Below are positions 50,977 through 60,742 of a DNA stretch of 64,000 bases, piece by piece. The notes below the pieces were generated by a model, which made no database searches, was not told the origin of the DNA, and was given only the letters and a program-made list of their open reading frames with translations. How positions within the stretch are numbered: the stretch's first letter is position 1; each line of letters starts with the position of its first letter. The translations under genes were made by a program, and so were the position numbers. The stretch spans positions 139,868-203,867 of the forward strand of contig NZ_MPPI01000008.1 of the NCBI RefSeq assembly GCF_001895925.1, written 5' to 3'. The DNA comes from Phormidesmis priestleyi ULC007 (GTDB taxonomy: Bacteria; Cyanobacteriota; Cyanobacteriia; Leptolyngbyales; Leptolyngbyaceae).

Positions 50977-51780
50977 ATGTCAACCATCATCAGTACGCTT
51001 CAAGAAATTATTCGGCAAGAACTGCGCTCTGTGCGCGTTTCAGAACTGGGCATTGTCAAGGATGTTCATCCTCACAGTGGCACCAGTGATGATGATAACT
51101 ATGGTTGCGATGTGCAACTAAAAAATAGTGGCTTGTTGCTGAAACGAGTGCCGATCGCGGCCGGTCACATTGGCACAGTTGGCATTCCCAATGTCGGCGA
51201 TCTGGTTTTGCTGACGTTTGATAGAGGCGATGTCAATCAACCGATCGTCATCGGGCGTTTATATCACAACGAGGCGCGTCCACCGCTCAACAATCCCAAT
51301 GAGGTAATTTTCCGGTTGCCCCTGGCCGAAGCCGATGAGAAGACGCTCAAAGCTGCCATTCGTAACATTTCCGCTAACGACTCGCCGCGAGAAATTTTGG
51401 TGGAAATGCCGCCCAAAATTACCCTGCACGTGACCGATGGAATGGTGAGAGCGATCGCGGGTAAAACCGAGATGAAACTCAACCAACCTGGAAGCACTGG
51501 AGGTGTTGTAACCGTGCTGTCGGGCCGCACTAAAATTACGATGAATCAGGATGGCGATGTGACGATCGAAGCCGCAGGCGCGATGACACTCAAGGCAACA
51601 CGAGATTTAACACTGGAGGGAATGAATATCAAACTCAAGAGTCAGTTGAATACAGACATTGAAGCGGGAAGCCAGGCAACGCTAAAAGGAAATCTAGGAG
51701 CAACTGTGAATGGCGGACTCGCTTCAACCGTGCAAGGAGCAACCATCAGTGTGAGAGGAATTACTTCATTTTCACCTTAG
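50977..51780 (+). CDS. Central spike protein (gp5/GpV-like)
   Basis: 267 residues. Residues 20-100 form an OB-fold like GpV/VgrG (LGIVKDVHPHSGTSDDDNYG, PIAAGHIGTVGIPNVGDLVL LTF, QPIVIGRLYH). After a linker the C-terminal ~110 residues are a beta-helical needle of short repeats (KITMNQDGDVTIEAAGAMTL, KLKSQLNTDIEAGSQATLKG). It should form the trimeric spike capped by the PAAR-like protein encoded next. It lies 25 bp after the hub gene. Confidence 0.88.
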   Translation: MSTIISTLQEIIRQELRSVRVSELGIVKDVHPHSGTSDDDNYGCDVQLKNSGLLLKRVPIAAGHIGTVGIPNVGDLVLLTFDRGDVNQPIVIGRLYHNEARPPLNNPNEVIFRLPLAEADEKTLKAAIRNISANDSPREILVEMPPKITLHVTDGMVRAIAGKTEMKLNQPGSTGGVVTVLSGRTKITMNQDGDVTIEAAGAMTLKATRDLTLEGMNIKLKSQLNTDIEAGSQATLKGNLGATVNGGLASTVQGATISVRGITSFSP

Positions 51781-51847
51781 TTGTCGGCTAACTCAACGTT
51801 GTTAGGTGATCTCAAAACTTAAAACTCAACAATCTAAGGAAGGTTCT

Positions 51848-52174
51848 ATGCCTGGTTCCCCTGTTTCAATTGGTTGTGCGGTCATGGTGACCCCCGGTGC
51901 CTCTGGGCCGCCAGATACCGGAACGATCGTCACGGTGTTTCCCCCAGTGATTACGGCGGCAGGGCTGCCCCTCGCGACAACCGGATCACTGTGTCTGATG
52001 ATTAACTCTGTTTGGGGAGTTCCCTACCCGTTGGTGATTGGCCCGTTAGCCAGCACAGGTGTGATAGTCGGTGGGCGCGGTCTGGTACGCATGGGCGATC
52101 AGATTCCCACACCTCCAGGAATGATGACGATTTTAGGCCCCCCCGCAGCCCCCTATATTTTGGATAATTCGTAA
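51848..52174 (+). CDS. PAAR-like spike tip protein
   Basis: The start is the ATG at 51848, after AAGGAAGG; the frame is open 14 codons upstream. 108 residues, Gly/Pro-rich: MPGSPVSIGCAVMVTPGASG, PPVITAAGLPLATTGSLCLM, VIVGGRGLVRMGDQIPTPPG MMT. This fits the compact PAAR-like (DUF4280/DUF4150-type) cones that sharpen spikes, with Cys and Asp as possible metal ligands, although no His ligand is seen. It follows the spike gene by 67 bp. Confidence 0.75.
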   Translation: MPGSPVSIGCAVMVTPGASGPPDTGTIVTVFPPVITAAGLPLATTGSLCLMINSVWGVPYPLVIGPLASTGVIVGGRGLVRMGDQIPTPPGMMTILGPPAAPYILDNS

Positions 52175-52344
52175 TTGTAATTCAGGATTCAAGATCACCC
52201 AGTAGGGGACTGCTAAAAGCCTTGCTGATTCAACAGAATTGAAACACAAGCAACCTACAATTTTTGGATTTTAGACTCACTCCACCAATACAACCATTAA
52301 ATTTCAATCTAAACTCTAAAATCAGTCAGCCGGAGGAACAGCCA

Positions 52345-52839
52345 ATGACTCAAATCGAAGAACGGTGGGGCATTGATCTACGCTTGTTAGGCAATTTGGA
52401 ACGGCAAAATAGCCGCGATCGTGCCAATGATCTCTCTACAACTCAGCTCGATTTACCCCTCGCTCAACAGACGGATGAAACCGCAGTCGTCGATTTGGCG
52501 GTTCTAAATGGTGCAGACAATCTCAAACAGGCATTGCTGCTGCGGTTTCTCACGCCATTGGGTGAACTGACTGCATTAGGTCATCCAGACTATGGATCTC
52601 GCCTCTATGAACTGATTGGTGAACTCAATAGCGAAGTCAATCGCAATCGCGCCAAAGTGTTCGTGCTTCAGGCATTAGCAGCAGAGCCACGAGTGAAAAG
52701 TGTGCGATCGGTGCAGGTGACGCAAAGCCAGGCTGACCGCACCCAAATCGATATTCATGTATCGCTAAGGGCGATCGACAGTGACACGGATCTAAATTTC
52801 GTCTTTCCTTTCTTTCTTGAACGAGGTGCGGGCGGGTGA
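52345..52839 (+). CDS. gp25-like baseplate wedge protein
   Basis: The start is the ATG at 52345 after CGGAGGAA; the frame is open 27 codons upstream with poor content. 164 residues. The core NLKQALLLRFLTPLGELTAL GHPDYGSRLYELIG with the C-terminal EPRVKSVRSVQVTQ is the gp25/GpW (lysozyme-related, EPR motif) signature conserved in all contractile systems. It nucleates the sheath at the baseplate. The stop TGA overlaps the GTG start of the next gene. Confidence 0.9.
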   Translation: MTQIEERWGIDLRLLGNLERQNSRDRANDLSTTQLDLPLAQQTDETAVVDLAVLNGADNLKQALLLRFLTPLGELTALGHPDYGSRLYELIGELNSEVNRNRAKVFVLQALAAEPRVKSVRSVQVTQSQADRTQIDIHVSLRAIDSDTDLNFVFPFFLERGAGG

Positions 52840-54470
52840 ACTCCGAAACAGTCAATTTAATTAATCGCTTATATCCAGAAATTCGGGATGACCTTCTAAC
52901 TGCCTTGGTTGGGGGGGTGGTCAACGAACCGATTATTTTTGATGACAAGGTTGATTTCTATCCATTATCGCAAGCGGCGCGAGACGTGCGAAGTATCACG
53001 GGAACCGTCACGCCAGAAGGCACGGATCAATCTCAGCGATTTACATTTCAGCGATCGCTCGATTTCGAGGTAGTGATTGGTGACGGTGCGAGTGCGATCG
53101 TGTGGCAGAAGAACGGCAAGCATCCAGATGATGACACGATTTTCTATGTTGATTATTTTATTCCAAACAGTCGTTCTCCCATAACCGATATCAATGTCGG
53201 CAGTGTTAGCCGCACCATTTGCGAAGCCGTTGGACGAGAGGTTGCCACCGTCTATCAACAAATTAATCAAGCCTATTTAGCAGGCTTTGTCGATACTGCA
53301 ACCGGAAAGTCTTTAGATTTAGTGGTGGCGATTCTCCACATTCAACGCAAACAGAAAGGGAATGCGATCGGACTGGTGACGTTTTTCCGCGATCCTCAAG
53401 CAGATGGCAACATCACGATCAACGAAGGTACGGTGTTAAGCACCAGCAAAAATGAAGCCACCTTCGTCACCACAGCAATTCGGACGCTGCAAAAGGGACA
53501 GGTGCGGATTGATGTCCCGGTGAGCGCGGGAGAGAATTCTAGTGGCAAAGCAGGCTTAGTCAAAGCAAACGCGATTACCACGTTGGCACAGCCGATCGCC
53601 GGAATTTCGCGCGTCATCAACTTTGATGCCACTATCTTAGCGAGTGAAGATGAGACAGATGAGCAGTTGCGCGCCCGTGCGAAAGCAGCCCTCAGAGGTG
53701 CAGGCAAAGGCACTCTGGCAGCTTTGCAGCAGGCGATTCTTGATGAACGAGCAGTGTTGTCGGAAGTCTGGGAACCCAATAGTCCGCCTGCCAAACAATC
53801 TGCGCTAGGGACGGTGAAACTGTTGATTGAAGCCGAGCCAGAGCGATTTCCGAGTCTGCAAACGGCGGTAGAGCAAACCCGCGCAGCAGGAATTCAGACC
53901 ACGCTGGTTGCTCGGTATATTTACTTCAAACCGCGCCTTGTTGCCGAAGTCATTCGGGGACTTCCGGCGGTTGCCAAGCCCAAAGTGATTGACGACACGA
54001 TCGCCGCCATTCAAACCTATGTGGACACGTTGAGCAGCGGCGATGATGCCGAGGGTGCAAAAATTCTAGACGCGATCGCCACCATCAAGGAGGTTGTCAA
54101 AGACTCTAAGGGCAAGCCAAAAGCCAGAATCATTGAAGTCGCCACCTGGCGCACCGACATCGGACGACCCGGAACCGCTGACCTCACCGATGCGCTGCTG
54201 ATCGCCTTTCAGAGTGTGCCGCCAAACGATCCAGAAGCTCAACGTGCTGCCCTCAATCGCGTCTTAAACGAAACCACGACTTCGATTGTGCCTACGGGTC
54301 GCCGCATCGCTGATCGCAGTCTGATTGTTAGCCTAACCGGACAACCTGCCAAAGATGGCGAAGTCGAAATCGGACGCTTCAAAATTTCTGCGACGGTGGG
54401 CAACGAAAAATGGTGGATTGTTCTCGATCTAGAACCTGCTGACATTGTGTTAGTTGAAACCTCAACTTAG
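52836..54470 (+). CDS. Baseplate assembly protein J-like (gp6-like wedge)
   Basis: 544 residues from a GTG overlapping the previous gene by 4 bp. The central TGKSLDLVVAILHIQRKQKG NAIG, GTVLSTSKNEATFVTTAIRT, PVSAGENSSGKAGLVKANAI and DEQLRARAKAALRGAGKGTL AAL are clear baseplate J features. The AALQQAI and VLSEVWEPN region and the final VPTGRRIADRSLIVSLTG also fit. It should form the wedge ring with the next protein. Confidence 0.9.
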   Translation: MNSETVNLINRLYPEIRDDLLTALVGGVVNEPIIFDDKVDFYPLSQAARDVRSITGTVTPEGTDQSQRFTFQRSLDFEVVIGDGASAIVWQKNGKHPDDDTIFYVDYFIPNSRSPITDINVGSVSRTICEAVGREVATVYQQINQAYLAGFVDTATGKSLDLVVAILHIQRKQKGNAIGLVTFFRDPQADGNITINEGTVLSTSKNEATFVTTAIRTLQKGQVRIDVPVSAGENSSGKAGLVKANAITTLAQPIAGISRVINFDATILASEDETDEQLRARAKAALRGAGKGTLAALQQAILDERAVLSEVWEPNSPPAKQSALGTVKLLIEAEPERFPSLQTAVEQTRAAGIQTTLVARYIYFKPRLVAEVIRGLPAVAKPKVIDDTIAAIQTYVDTLSSGDDAEGAKILDAIATIKEVVKDSKGKPKARIIEVATWRTDIGRPGTADLTDALLIAFQSVPPNDPEAQRAALNRVLNETTTSIVPTGRRIADRSLIVSLTGQPAKDGEVEIGRFKISATVGNEKWWIVLDLEPADIVLVETST

Positions 54471-54512
54471 CAATTTGCAAACCGCGACTTGACTCCGCTG
54501 GCTCAATCCCAA

Positions 54513-57500
54513 ATGACAAATATGGCGACTAAAACCGATCGGATTCTCAGCTACCTCCCTAGCACCTTCCGGGTTACCCCTCGACCGGATGTGCTCTATG
54601 CCCTCATTGATGCATTTGGCAGGGATTTGCTGTTAGCGGAAAATAGTTTAGCAGCGGTCATGGCAGCGCATTGGGTGGATTATGCCGATCGCAATGCCGC
54701 CAACATTACAGACTTGGCAAAAATTGCGGCGCTATATGGGCTGGCTCCCCGTCGAGAAGCAGATTTGACAGGACTGGCACCGAGTGCGGACGCGGGTGAC
54801 GTACTGGAGACGGTGGAGGAGTTTCGGGAGCATCTGAAGCGGTATATTCGCACGTTTTTAGAAGGCACGGTGACGGTGCAGGGAATTTTGCGCGTCACGG
54901 CAGAAGCGCTAGCATTGCAGATTGCGGATGATTATCAAGACCTGGATTGCTGGTGGCAGCGGAGATCGGAGACGTTAACCACGATCGTGCCGCGTTTGGA
55001 GGATGCAGCATTTGCTGTGTTTGGGATGAAGGCAGGGCAAGTTGCAGGACGATCGGCGCATCCAGCACAGGTGAAAGGGTCTATGGATCTCAGCAACGGG
55101 GTAGATTTGCGCGGCGCAAATTTGCTGCGGTTAAAAATTGGTGACGAGAATCCGATCGAGATTGATTTAACAACGGGAGCGAATGCGGCAAATGTCTCGC
55201 TGAACACAATCGTGGCAACGTTGAATCAACCCTTAATCGGACAAGCGATCGCACGTGCAGAAAATGGGTTGTTAGCTATCACTTCCTTAACTTCTGGCGC
55301 TTCTAGTCGCATTGAGATTCACGATGGTTTGAGTGATGCCGCTGAACGAGTATTCGGATTAGTACCTTGGGTCTATCGTGGCAGTGAGTCTCAATCGGCT
55401 CAAGTGATCGGCACTGTTGCGCTGAGTGATTCATTGGATCTACGACAACATCGCTATTTGCGTTTAGTCGTCGATCGCACTCGTGTAGCTGAAATTGATT
55501 GTGCAGGTGCAAATCCCGCTCAAACTACGCCGCAGCAAGTTTGTGATGCGATCAATCAAGCGCTACAAATCGCCAATTTTGCGACGCTGCAAGCAGGGCA
55601 TTATCTCAAATTCACCTCCCCGATCACAGGATTTAACAGCAGCATTGCGTTTCAGACTCCTGCGGCTCAAGATGCAACGGCTTTCTTATTTGGGGAGGTG
55701 CAGAGTTTTTATATCGGACAAGATCCTCAACCTGCAAAGTTTAAAAGTCAACGGGACTTGAGCCAGGGAATTGATCTACGCGATCGTGCCACCCTGCGCT
55801 TCCAAGTTGATAGTAACGCGACGATCACGGTCAATTGTGCGGGCAACGATCCGCGTAACACTCAGATTACCGAAATCGTGACGGCGATCAATCAGGCAGC
55901 CCAAGCAGAGATCGCCACTCAAGACGGACAATTCATCACCCTTGCCTCACGAGACACGGGCAGCAGTGCGCGGCTCATTCTAGACACTGCCCCAACCCAT
56001 GATGCACTAGAGACAATTTTGGGGGCGCGTCCGCGTGTTTTTGAGGGCAGAGATGCCACAGCCGCAGCGATCGTCAGTGTTCCAAACCTGACTCAAGAAT
56101 TAAATCCTCAGCCGGACAAGTTTTTGCAGTTAACAGCGATTCAGATTGCGGTGGATGGCGGTTCCCCGGTAGAGATTCCCTTGCGGATTAATTTACGATC
56201 GCCCGGCGAGAATGTTTCAACTGCTCAACGTCGCCATGTACACGAAATTGCCAATGCCATTAATCACGCCTTCCCGAATCTGGCGATCGCAGATCAACAG
56301 CGCTTGATTCTGCGATCGTCCACATTTGGAGATGCCAGTCGATTAGAAGTTCTGCCGCTAGAAATTCAGCAAACGCAACGATTTATGACTCGTGCAAAAA
56401 TCACGGATGAAGCGGCTCTAAAAATCTTTGGGTTTCTGGAGCAGGAAGCTCAAGGAGATTCTGGAACGAATGCTCAGATAATCGGTGCAGTAGACTTAAG
56501 CCGCAGCGTAGATCTACAGACGCAGCCATACTTACGGATTAGAATTGATAATCATCCACCAATCGATATTAACTGCGCGGGTCAACGTCCGCGAGTTACA
56601 GCGATTGATGAAGTGGTGAAGGCGATTAACACTCGTCTGGGCAGATCAATTGCCAGTCATGATGGACAGCATTTAATCCTTTCATCGCCCACAGCCAGTC
56701 AGGAAAGCCGGATTGCCGTGACTGAGCCGCAGGCTGGCGATGCGATCGCGCCGCTAGGTTTACAACCCGGCACCTTCAAAGGACAAGATGCCACAAAAGT
56801 CAGCTTTGTTGGCTTAGTCGATCTGCATCAAGGCATCACCTTACCGCCCCATGCTGCAATTAAACTGGGTATTGATGGAGCAGACCCGATCGAGATTTCC
56901 TTCACAGATGCAGAACCAAATTTCCAACGTCTTGATCAACTATTGCTCAAGATTAATACGACGCTGAATCAGGTGATTGCCAAAACCGATGGACAGCACA
57001 TCAGCCTGACCTCGCCATCAACGGGCACGAATGGCAAAATTCAGTTTGCAGTGCCGACTACTGGAGCAAATGTGACAGCCGCGCTATTGGGGATTACACC
57101 GCCCCGACTCTATGAAGGCAGTAATGCGATCGCAGCACAGATTACAGGAACCATCCGCTTGGATACCGTTGATTTACGCATTGCACGATTTCTGCGGATC
57201 AAAATTGGCAATGCTGCGGTGAAAGAGATTGATTGTGCTGCTGGAGTGCCGATCGAACGGCTCAATGCCGTGACATTAAATGAAATCATTAATGCCATTA
57301 ACACGGCAGTTCCCGGACTGGCAACTGCTTCTCCAGAAGGCCCACATTTAGTCTTACGATCGCCCCAACCCAATCAAGAACTTGTTCTCGAACCCTACAC
57401 GTCTGGCGATGCCCGCAAGCGCTTGTTAGGCGAAGTTCCGACGGAGGTAACAGGCACCAATCCCACTCCTGCAACGATCACAGGCACAATCGATCTCTCT

Positions 57501-59441
57501 CGACCTGCCAATCTTAGCCGCCGCAGTTTGTTGCGATTGGCAGTGAATGGCGATCGATCTGTTGACATTGATGTAGGTGGATTCGATCCCGGTTCAACAT
57601 TCTCGGATGAGATCATTGCAGCGATCAATGCGGTGTTTCCCGGTCTAGCCACCTTGAACTCGGACGATCGCTTACAACTTATTGCCCCCAACCAAGGCAG
57701 CGAAAGTCAGCTTTCTCTATTGCCCCTGCGCTATTTAGATCTGATCGAATATGCGCCCAAGCCGATGCACATTTTGCCGCGATCGGTGCGACATGGCGAC
57801 CACTGGGCGATCAACAATCCGGGTGTGGTGGAGAGTTCGAGTGAGATTACGATTCATGCGCCCTTTGGTGTAGAGGGGCCAATGCTCGTCAATACTGCAC
57901 TGGGTTGGCGGGTGCGCGTCTTTACCCTGCTCGATCGCGGGGAATCTGTCACCCTCCAAACCGATGCCAAACTCGGCTTGCAAGCGATGGTGACTGCTGC
58001 CAATGGGGTGACTCGTAAGGTGCCGAGCGATCGGATTTTGGTCGGCCCTCTGGGCGGTCAAGTGTGGGTGCCTTTTGCCGGAGCCGCCCCGCTAAACCAG
58101 GACACCGAGCATCAACTCACCCTCGATTTGAATAACCCACAGGCGGCTGAGATTGTTCACTTGCGGGCCCGACAAGCCGATCAAGATTACGGCGAAATTA
58201 CAGTAAAAGTTGTGGAGAGTGCGCCGACCATTGTCACCCCTGCTAACGTGATTGCGAATGGGAGTGAAGTCACCCTGGTGGGACGAGTGCGAATGCAAAC
58301 TAACACCGTTCAGTTAGTCGATGCCACCGAAGATCCGATCGCTCAACTCAAACCCAGTGCAGGCATCACGCTCTCCGCCTATCAGGATCGCGTGGTGACA
58401 CTGAGTGGAATTTTGTACGCCGATCGCATTCTCCTCGTGCAGCAGATTGACTCGCTGTTTGATGTCACGGTGCAGCCGACTCATGGCAAAGCCGAACCCT
58501 ATTCACGAGTGACGATCGGAGGCGCAACAACAAACGATTCTTTGGTTTACCAGATTTGCGTTCGTTCTCGTTTAGTCGTCGCCACTGCCTTAAACAAAGG
58601 TCAGGTGTTGACCTTGCCACAGGGTAAATCGAACTGGATTTACCTCGACTGTTACAGTAGCCGCTTCGATCAAGCTTACTTTGATGAAGGACACTTTGCA
58701 GGCGGCGTTTGCTATGAGCGAGGTATTTTTGATGTCAGTCGCTTCGAGAACGAGGAGGAACCCCCACAACTCGCCGCAGTCTTCGCTGCTGCCACGATCG
58801 TCGATCCGCCTGTCGAAATCACCTTCGCGTGGCAAACCTACCAACCTGGCAGCTTCCAAGTCAACTTGCCTGCCGATTTGCCCACGCCTTTCGGGGCAAG
58901 ATTTAATCAAGCCCGATTCAGTCAGGAAAAAGGCAAACCCGACCTGTATCCAGAAGCGGTCTTAGAGAACACTGGCGATCCAACTTTCGACCAGGCTCAT
59001 TCTCTAGTCAATTTACTCGAACGCTCCAATCTCGTCAAAGCAGAAGAAGTCGATCGCATTCCTCTGGGCTGGAAACCTATCACGCTGCCCTTCCGTAAGC
59101 CCCAGCGCCTGACGTTAGGCACTGCCAGCAAGCCCGCCCAAATTTACCTCATTGAAAAGGCGTTGGCAGACCAGGGCGTGAACCGATTTATCAAAGTGCA
59201 AGCCCGCGAACCGGGAACCTGGGGCAATGACCTCAAAGTTTCCGCTCGTCCAGCAGGTGCGGCGATGTATGAAGTGACGATCGCCTACACCGCCAGTCGG
59301 TTTGAGAATGCGCGACGGGTGGCGCTGGGCAACCCGCTCTCGGTGCTAACCCAAGAGATTCTACACCCTCAACCGATCGGCGTTTTGCAGGCGAAAGCCG
59401 CAGGCGTTGAGGTTGATGTCACCCGCGAGACGTGTCAATAA
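54513..59441 (+). CDS. Very large gpI-like (gp7-like) baseplate protein with eight internal repeats
   Basis: 1642 residues from the ATG at 54513; a TTG eight codons upstream is possible. Residues 1-170 match the GpI/Cis12 N-terminus (RILSYLPSTFRVTPRPDVLY ALIDAFGRDLLLAE, VDYADRNAANITDLAKIAAL YGL, YIRTFLEGTVTVQGILRVTA). Residues about 180-1080 are eight tandem units of ~110 residues with the pattern DLSxxVDLRxxxxLRxxID...IDCAG...EI..AIN...DG..L.L.SP. A beta-rich middle and a C-terminal domain with RFDQAYFDEGHFAGG, FGARFNQARFSQEKGKPDLY and REPGTWGNDLKVSARPAGA complete it. The usual GpI protein is near 200 residues, so the repeat insert is an extension that could form long baseplate arms or a wall-contacting skirt. 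Confidence 0.8.
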   Translation: MTNMATKTDRILSYLPSTFRVTPRPDVLYALIDAFGRDLLLAENSLAAVMAAHWVDYADRNAANITDLAKIAALYGLAPRREADLTGLAPSADAGDVLETVEEFREHLKRYIRTFLEGTVTVQGILRVTAEALALQIADDYQDLDCWWQRRSETLTTIVPRLEDAAFAVFGMKAGQVAGRSAHPAQVKGSMDLSNGVDLRGANLLRLKIGDENPIEIDLTTGANAANVSLNTIVATLNQPLIGQAIARAENGLLAITSLTSGASSRIEIHDGLSDAAERVFGLVPWVYRGSESQSAQVIGTVALSDSLDLRQHRYLRLVVDRTRVAEIDCAGANPAQTTPQQVCDAINQALQIANFATLQAGHYLKFTSPITGFNSSIAFQTPAAQDATAFLFGEVQSFYIGQDPQPAKFKSQRDLSQGIDLRDRATLRFQVDSNATITVNCAGNDPRNTQITEIVTAINQAAQAEIATQDGQFITLASRDTGSSARLILDTAPTHDALETILGARPRVFEGRDATAAAIVSVPNLTQELNPQPDKFLQLTAIQIAVDGGSPVEIPLRINLRSPGENVSTAQRRHVHEIANAINHAFPNLAIADQQRLILRSSTFGDASRLEVLPLEIQQTQRFMTRAKITDEAALKIFGFLEQEAQGDSGTNAQIIGAVDLSRSVDLQTQPYLRIRIDNHPPIDINCAGQRPRVTAIDEVVKAINTRLGRSIASHDGQHLILSSPTASQESRIAVTEPQAGDAIAPLGLQPGTFKGQDATKVSFVGLVDLHQGITLPPHAAIKLGIDGADPIEISFTDAEPNFQRLDQLLLKINTTLNQVIAKTDGQHISLTSPSTGTNGKIQFAVPTTGANVTAALLGITPPRLYEGSNAIAAQITGTIRLDTVDLRIARFLRIKIGNAAVKEIDCAAGVPIERLNAVTLNEIINAINTAVPGLATASPEGPHLVLRSPQPNQELVLEPYTSGDARKRLLGEVPTEVTGTNPTPATITGTIDLSRPANLSRRSLLRLAVNGDRSVDIDVGGFDPGSTFSDEIIAAINAVFPGLATLNSDDRLQLIAPNQGSESQLSLLPLRYLDLIEYAPKPMHILPRSVRHGDHWAINNPGVVESSSEITIHAPFGVEGPMLVNTALGWRVRVFTLLDRGESVTLQTDAKLGLQAMVTAANGVTRKVPSDRILVGPLGGQVWVPFAGAAPLNQDTEHQLTLDLNNPQAAEIVHLRARQADQDYGEITVKVVESAPTIVTPANVIANGSEVTLVGRVRMQTNTVQLVDATEDPIAQLKPSAGITLSAYQDRVVTLSGILYADRILLVQQIDSLFDVTVQPTHGKAEPYSRVTIGGATTNDSLVYQICVRSRLVVATALNKGQVLTLPQGKSNWIYLDCYSSRFDQAYFDEGHFAGGVCYERGIFDVSRFENEEEPPQLAAVFAAATIVDPPVEITFAWQTYQPGSFQVNLPADLPTPFGARFNQARFSQEKGKPDLYPEAVLENTGDPTFDQAHSLVNLLERSNLVKAEEVDRIPLGWKPITLPFRKPQRLTLGTASKPAQIYLIEKALADQGVNRFIKVQAREPGTWGNDLKVSARPAGAAMYEVTIAYTASRFENARRVALGNPLSVLTQEILHPQPIGVLQAKAAGVEVDVTRETCQ

Positions 59442-59509
59442 CGGCGAACAGCGTTCGTCTACATCGCTTCTGTTCAATCCACAAACTAACATTCTGTAAG
59501 GAGAAAGCT

Positions 59510-60418
59510 ATGCCATTTAATTTTGACCCGTTTGATTTTTTCAAAGCTGGAGAACTGATTGTTGCTGAAAGGCTCAACAACGTTCAGATCGAAATCAAAA
59601 AATACGTCAATGTTGAAGTCGGTAACGTCAAAAAAGCTCTGGACGATTACAAAGCTAAACCGATCGATGCCAATAAATTTGGCGGCAAAACCCCAGAAGA
59701 ATGGACGAAGCTGAATGACGAGCGCTATGTGCAACGCTCAGAACTCAAAGGAGGCTGGGGCGAATATCGTCGCTACTTCAAACAGCTAAATCGTCCAACG
59801 ACCGACCCTGATCCCGCCTTAGTCGAACACAATCTGCGGCGCTATCCTGTGGTCAGCCTGTTTGAATTGATGCAGTTGATCACCACCGATGAAGATGCCA
59901 AAAGACTGCTCTCGGATGACACCAGCAAAGATGCCCGCTTTGTGGTCTATTACGCAGGACGGCGTGACCCGATCGCCGAAAAGTTCATGACCCGCAGTGC
60001 CGATGCCACCTTCTGGGGAGACACGATCGAACTGATTCTAGAGCAATTTGGCTTAACCCCGACTTCGACGCAAATGTTTGACGATGTGCTGAACGATCTG
60101 TGGGGCAAAATGTTCGATCCGGGACTCGATCAAGACAACTTCCGTCGCGATGCTTACGGACATTCCCGCTACATCCAAACAGAGTTGTTGGGCAGAGGAC
60201 GCACCGTCCAAGAGCTGAAAGCTGGCGGAGTCTGGGAAGATCTGCGTGTGGCAATTCGTCCACAAATGATTCCCACCAGCATTGACTTTAGCAGTAGCGC
60301 TGTCGATGCTAATGGCGTTCGCGTTACTAATCGCGTTGATGTCTTCCACCTGAGTCAAAACGTGGTGGATGTGAAAGCAGTCAAGCCGATCGACTTAATG
60401 GTATTGCTGCGAACCTAA
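59510..60418 (+). CDS. Injection-system operon protein of unknown function
   Basis: The start is the ATG at 59510, after TAAGGAGA; the frame is open 26 codons upstream, overlapping the previous gene. 302 residues: MPFNFDPFDFFKAGELIVAE, an N-terminal helical stalk (RLNNVQIEIKKYVNVEVGNV KKALDDYKAKP), then a globular part with LRRYPVVSLFELMQLITTDE, RFVVYYAGRRDPIAEKFMTR and IELILEQFGLTPTSTQMFDD VLNDLW. I do not recognise it. The helical stalk followed by a globular domain would suit a small fibre or baseplate decoration. Confidence 0.65.
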   Translation: MPFNFDPFDFFKAGELIVAERLNNVQIEIKKYVNVEVGNVKKALDDYKAKPIDANKFGGKTPEEWTKLNDERYVQRSELKGGWGEYRRYFKQLNRPTTDPDPALVEHNLRRYPVVSLFELMQLITTDEDAKRLLSDDTSKDARFVVYYAGRRDPIAEKFMTRSADATFWGDTIELILEQFGLTPTSTQMFDDVLNDLWGKMFDPGLDQDNFRRDAYGHSRYIQTELLGRGRTVQELKAGGVWEDLRVAIRPQMIPTSIDFSSSAVDANGVRVTNRVDVFHLSQNVVDVKAVKPIDLMVLLRT

Positions 60419-60421
60419 AAA

Positions 60422-60692
60422 GGGATGAAATGGCTGTAGGGGTAGCGCCCCCGTGACTACTCCTGAACCTATCTACTACTGTATACACAAATTGCTTTGA
60501 GTTCGGATTGCTGGGGGTTTGCCCCCTAAATCCCCCATTCTGGGGGACTTTAACCCAAAACTTTCAGTCTCAAAGTCCCCCAATTTTGGGGGATTTAGGG
60601 GGCAGAAGCCGATCACAACGCAGCGAGAGGACTTAGGTATACACGTTAGCCTGATATATAAAGGGCAACCACAGGGGGATTGCCCCTACCTC
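60422..60692. repeat. GC-rich dispersed repeat interrupted by a hairpin-core element (nested repeats)
   Basis: 60422-60466 (GGGATGAAATGGCTGTAGGG to CTACTCCTGA) is the left half, and 60661-60692 (AGGGCAACCACAGGGGGATTG and CCCCTACCTCA) the right half, of the repeat seen intact at 32720-32812. Between them (60467-60660) sits an element with the CCCCCTAAATCCCCC / GGGGGATTTAGGGGG core, bounded by direct GTATACAC octamers (60481-60488 and 60638-60645). It lacks the ACGTCAGTTCGA ends. It fills the 324-bp gap between two operon genes. Confidence 0.7.
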
Positions 60693-60742
60693 AATCCTCT
60701 ATTCAGCAATGCCCCTTCTATCTAACTTGGGACGCGAGAACA

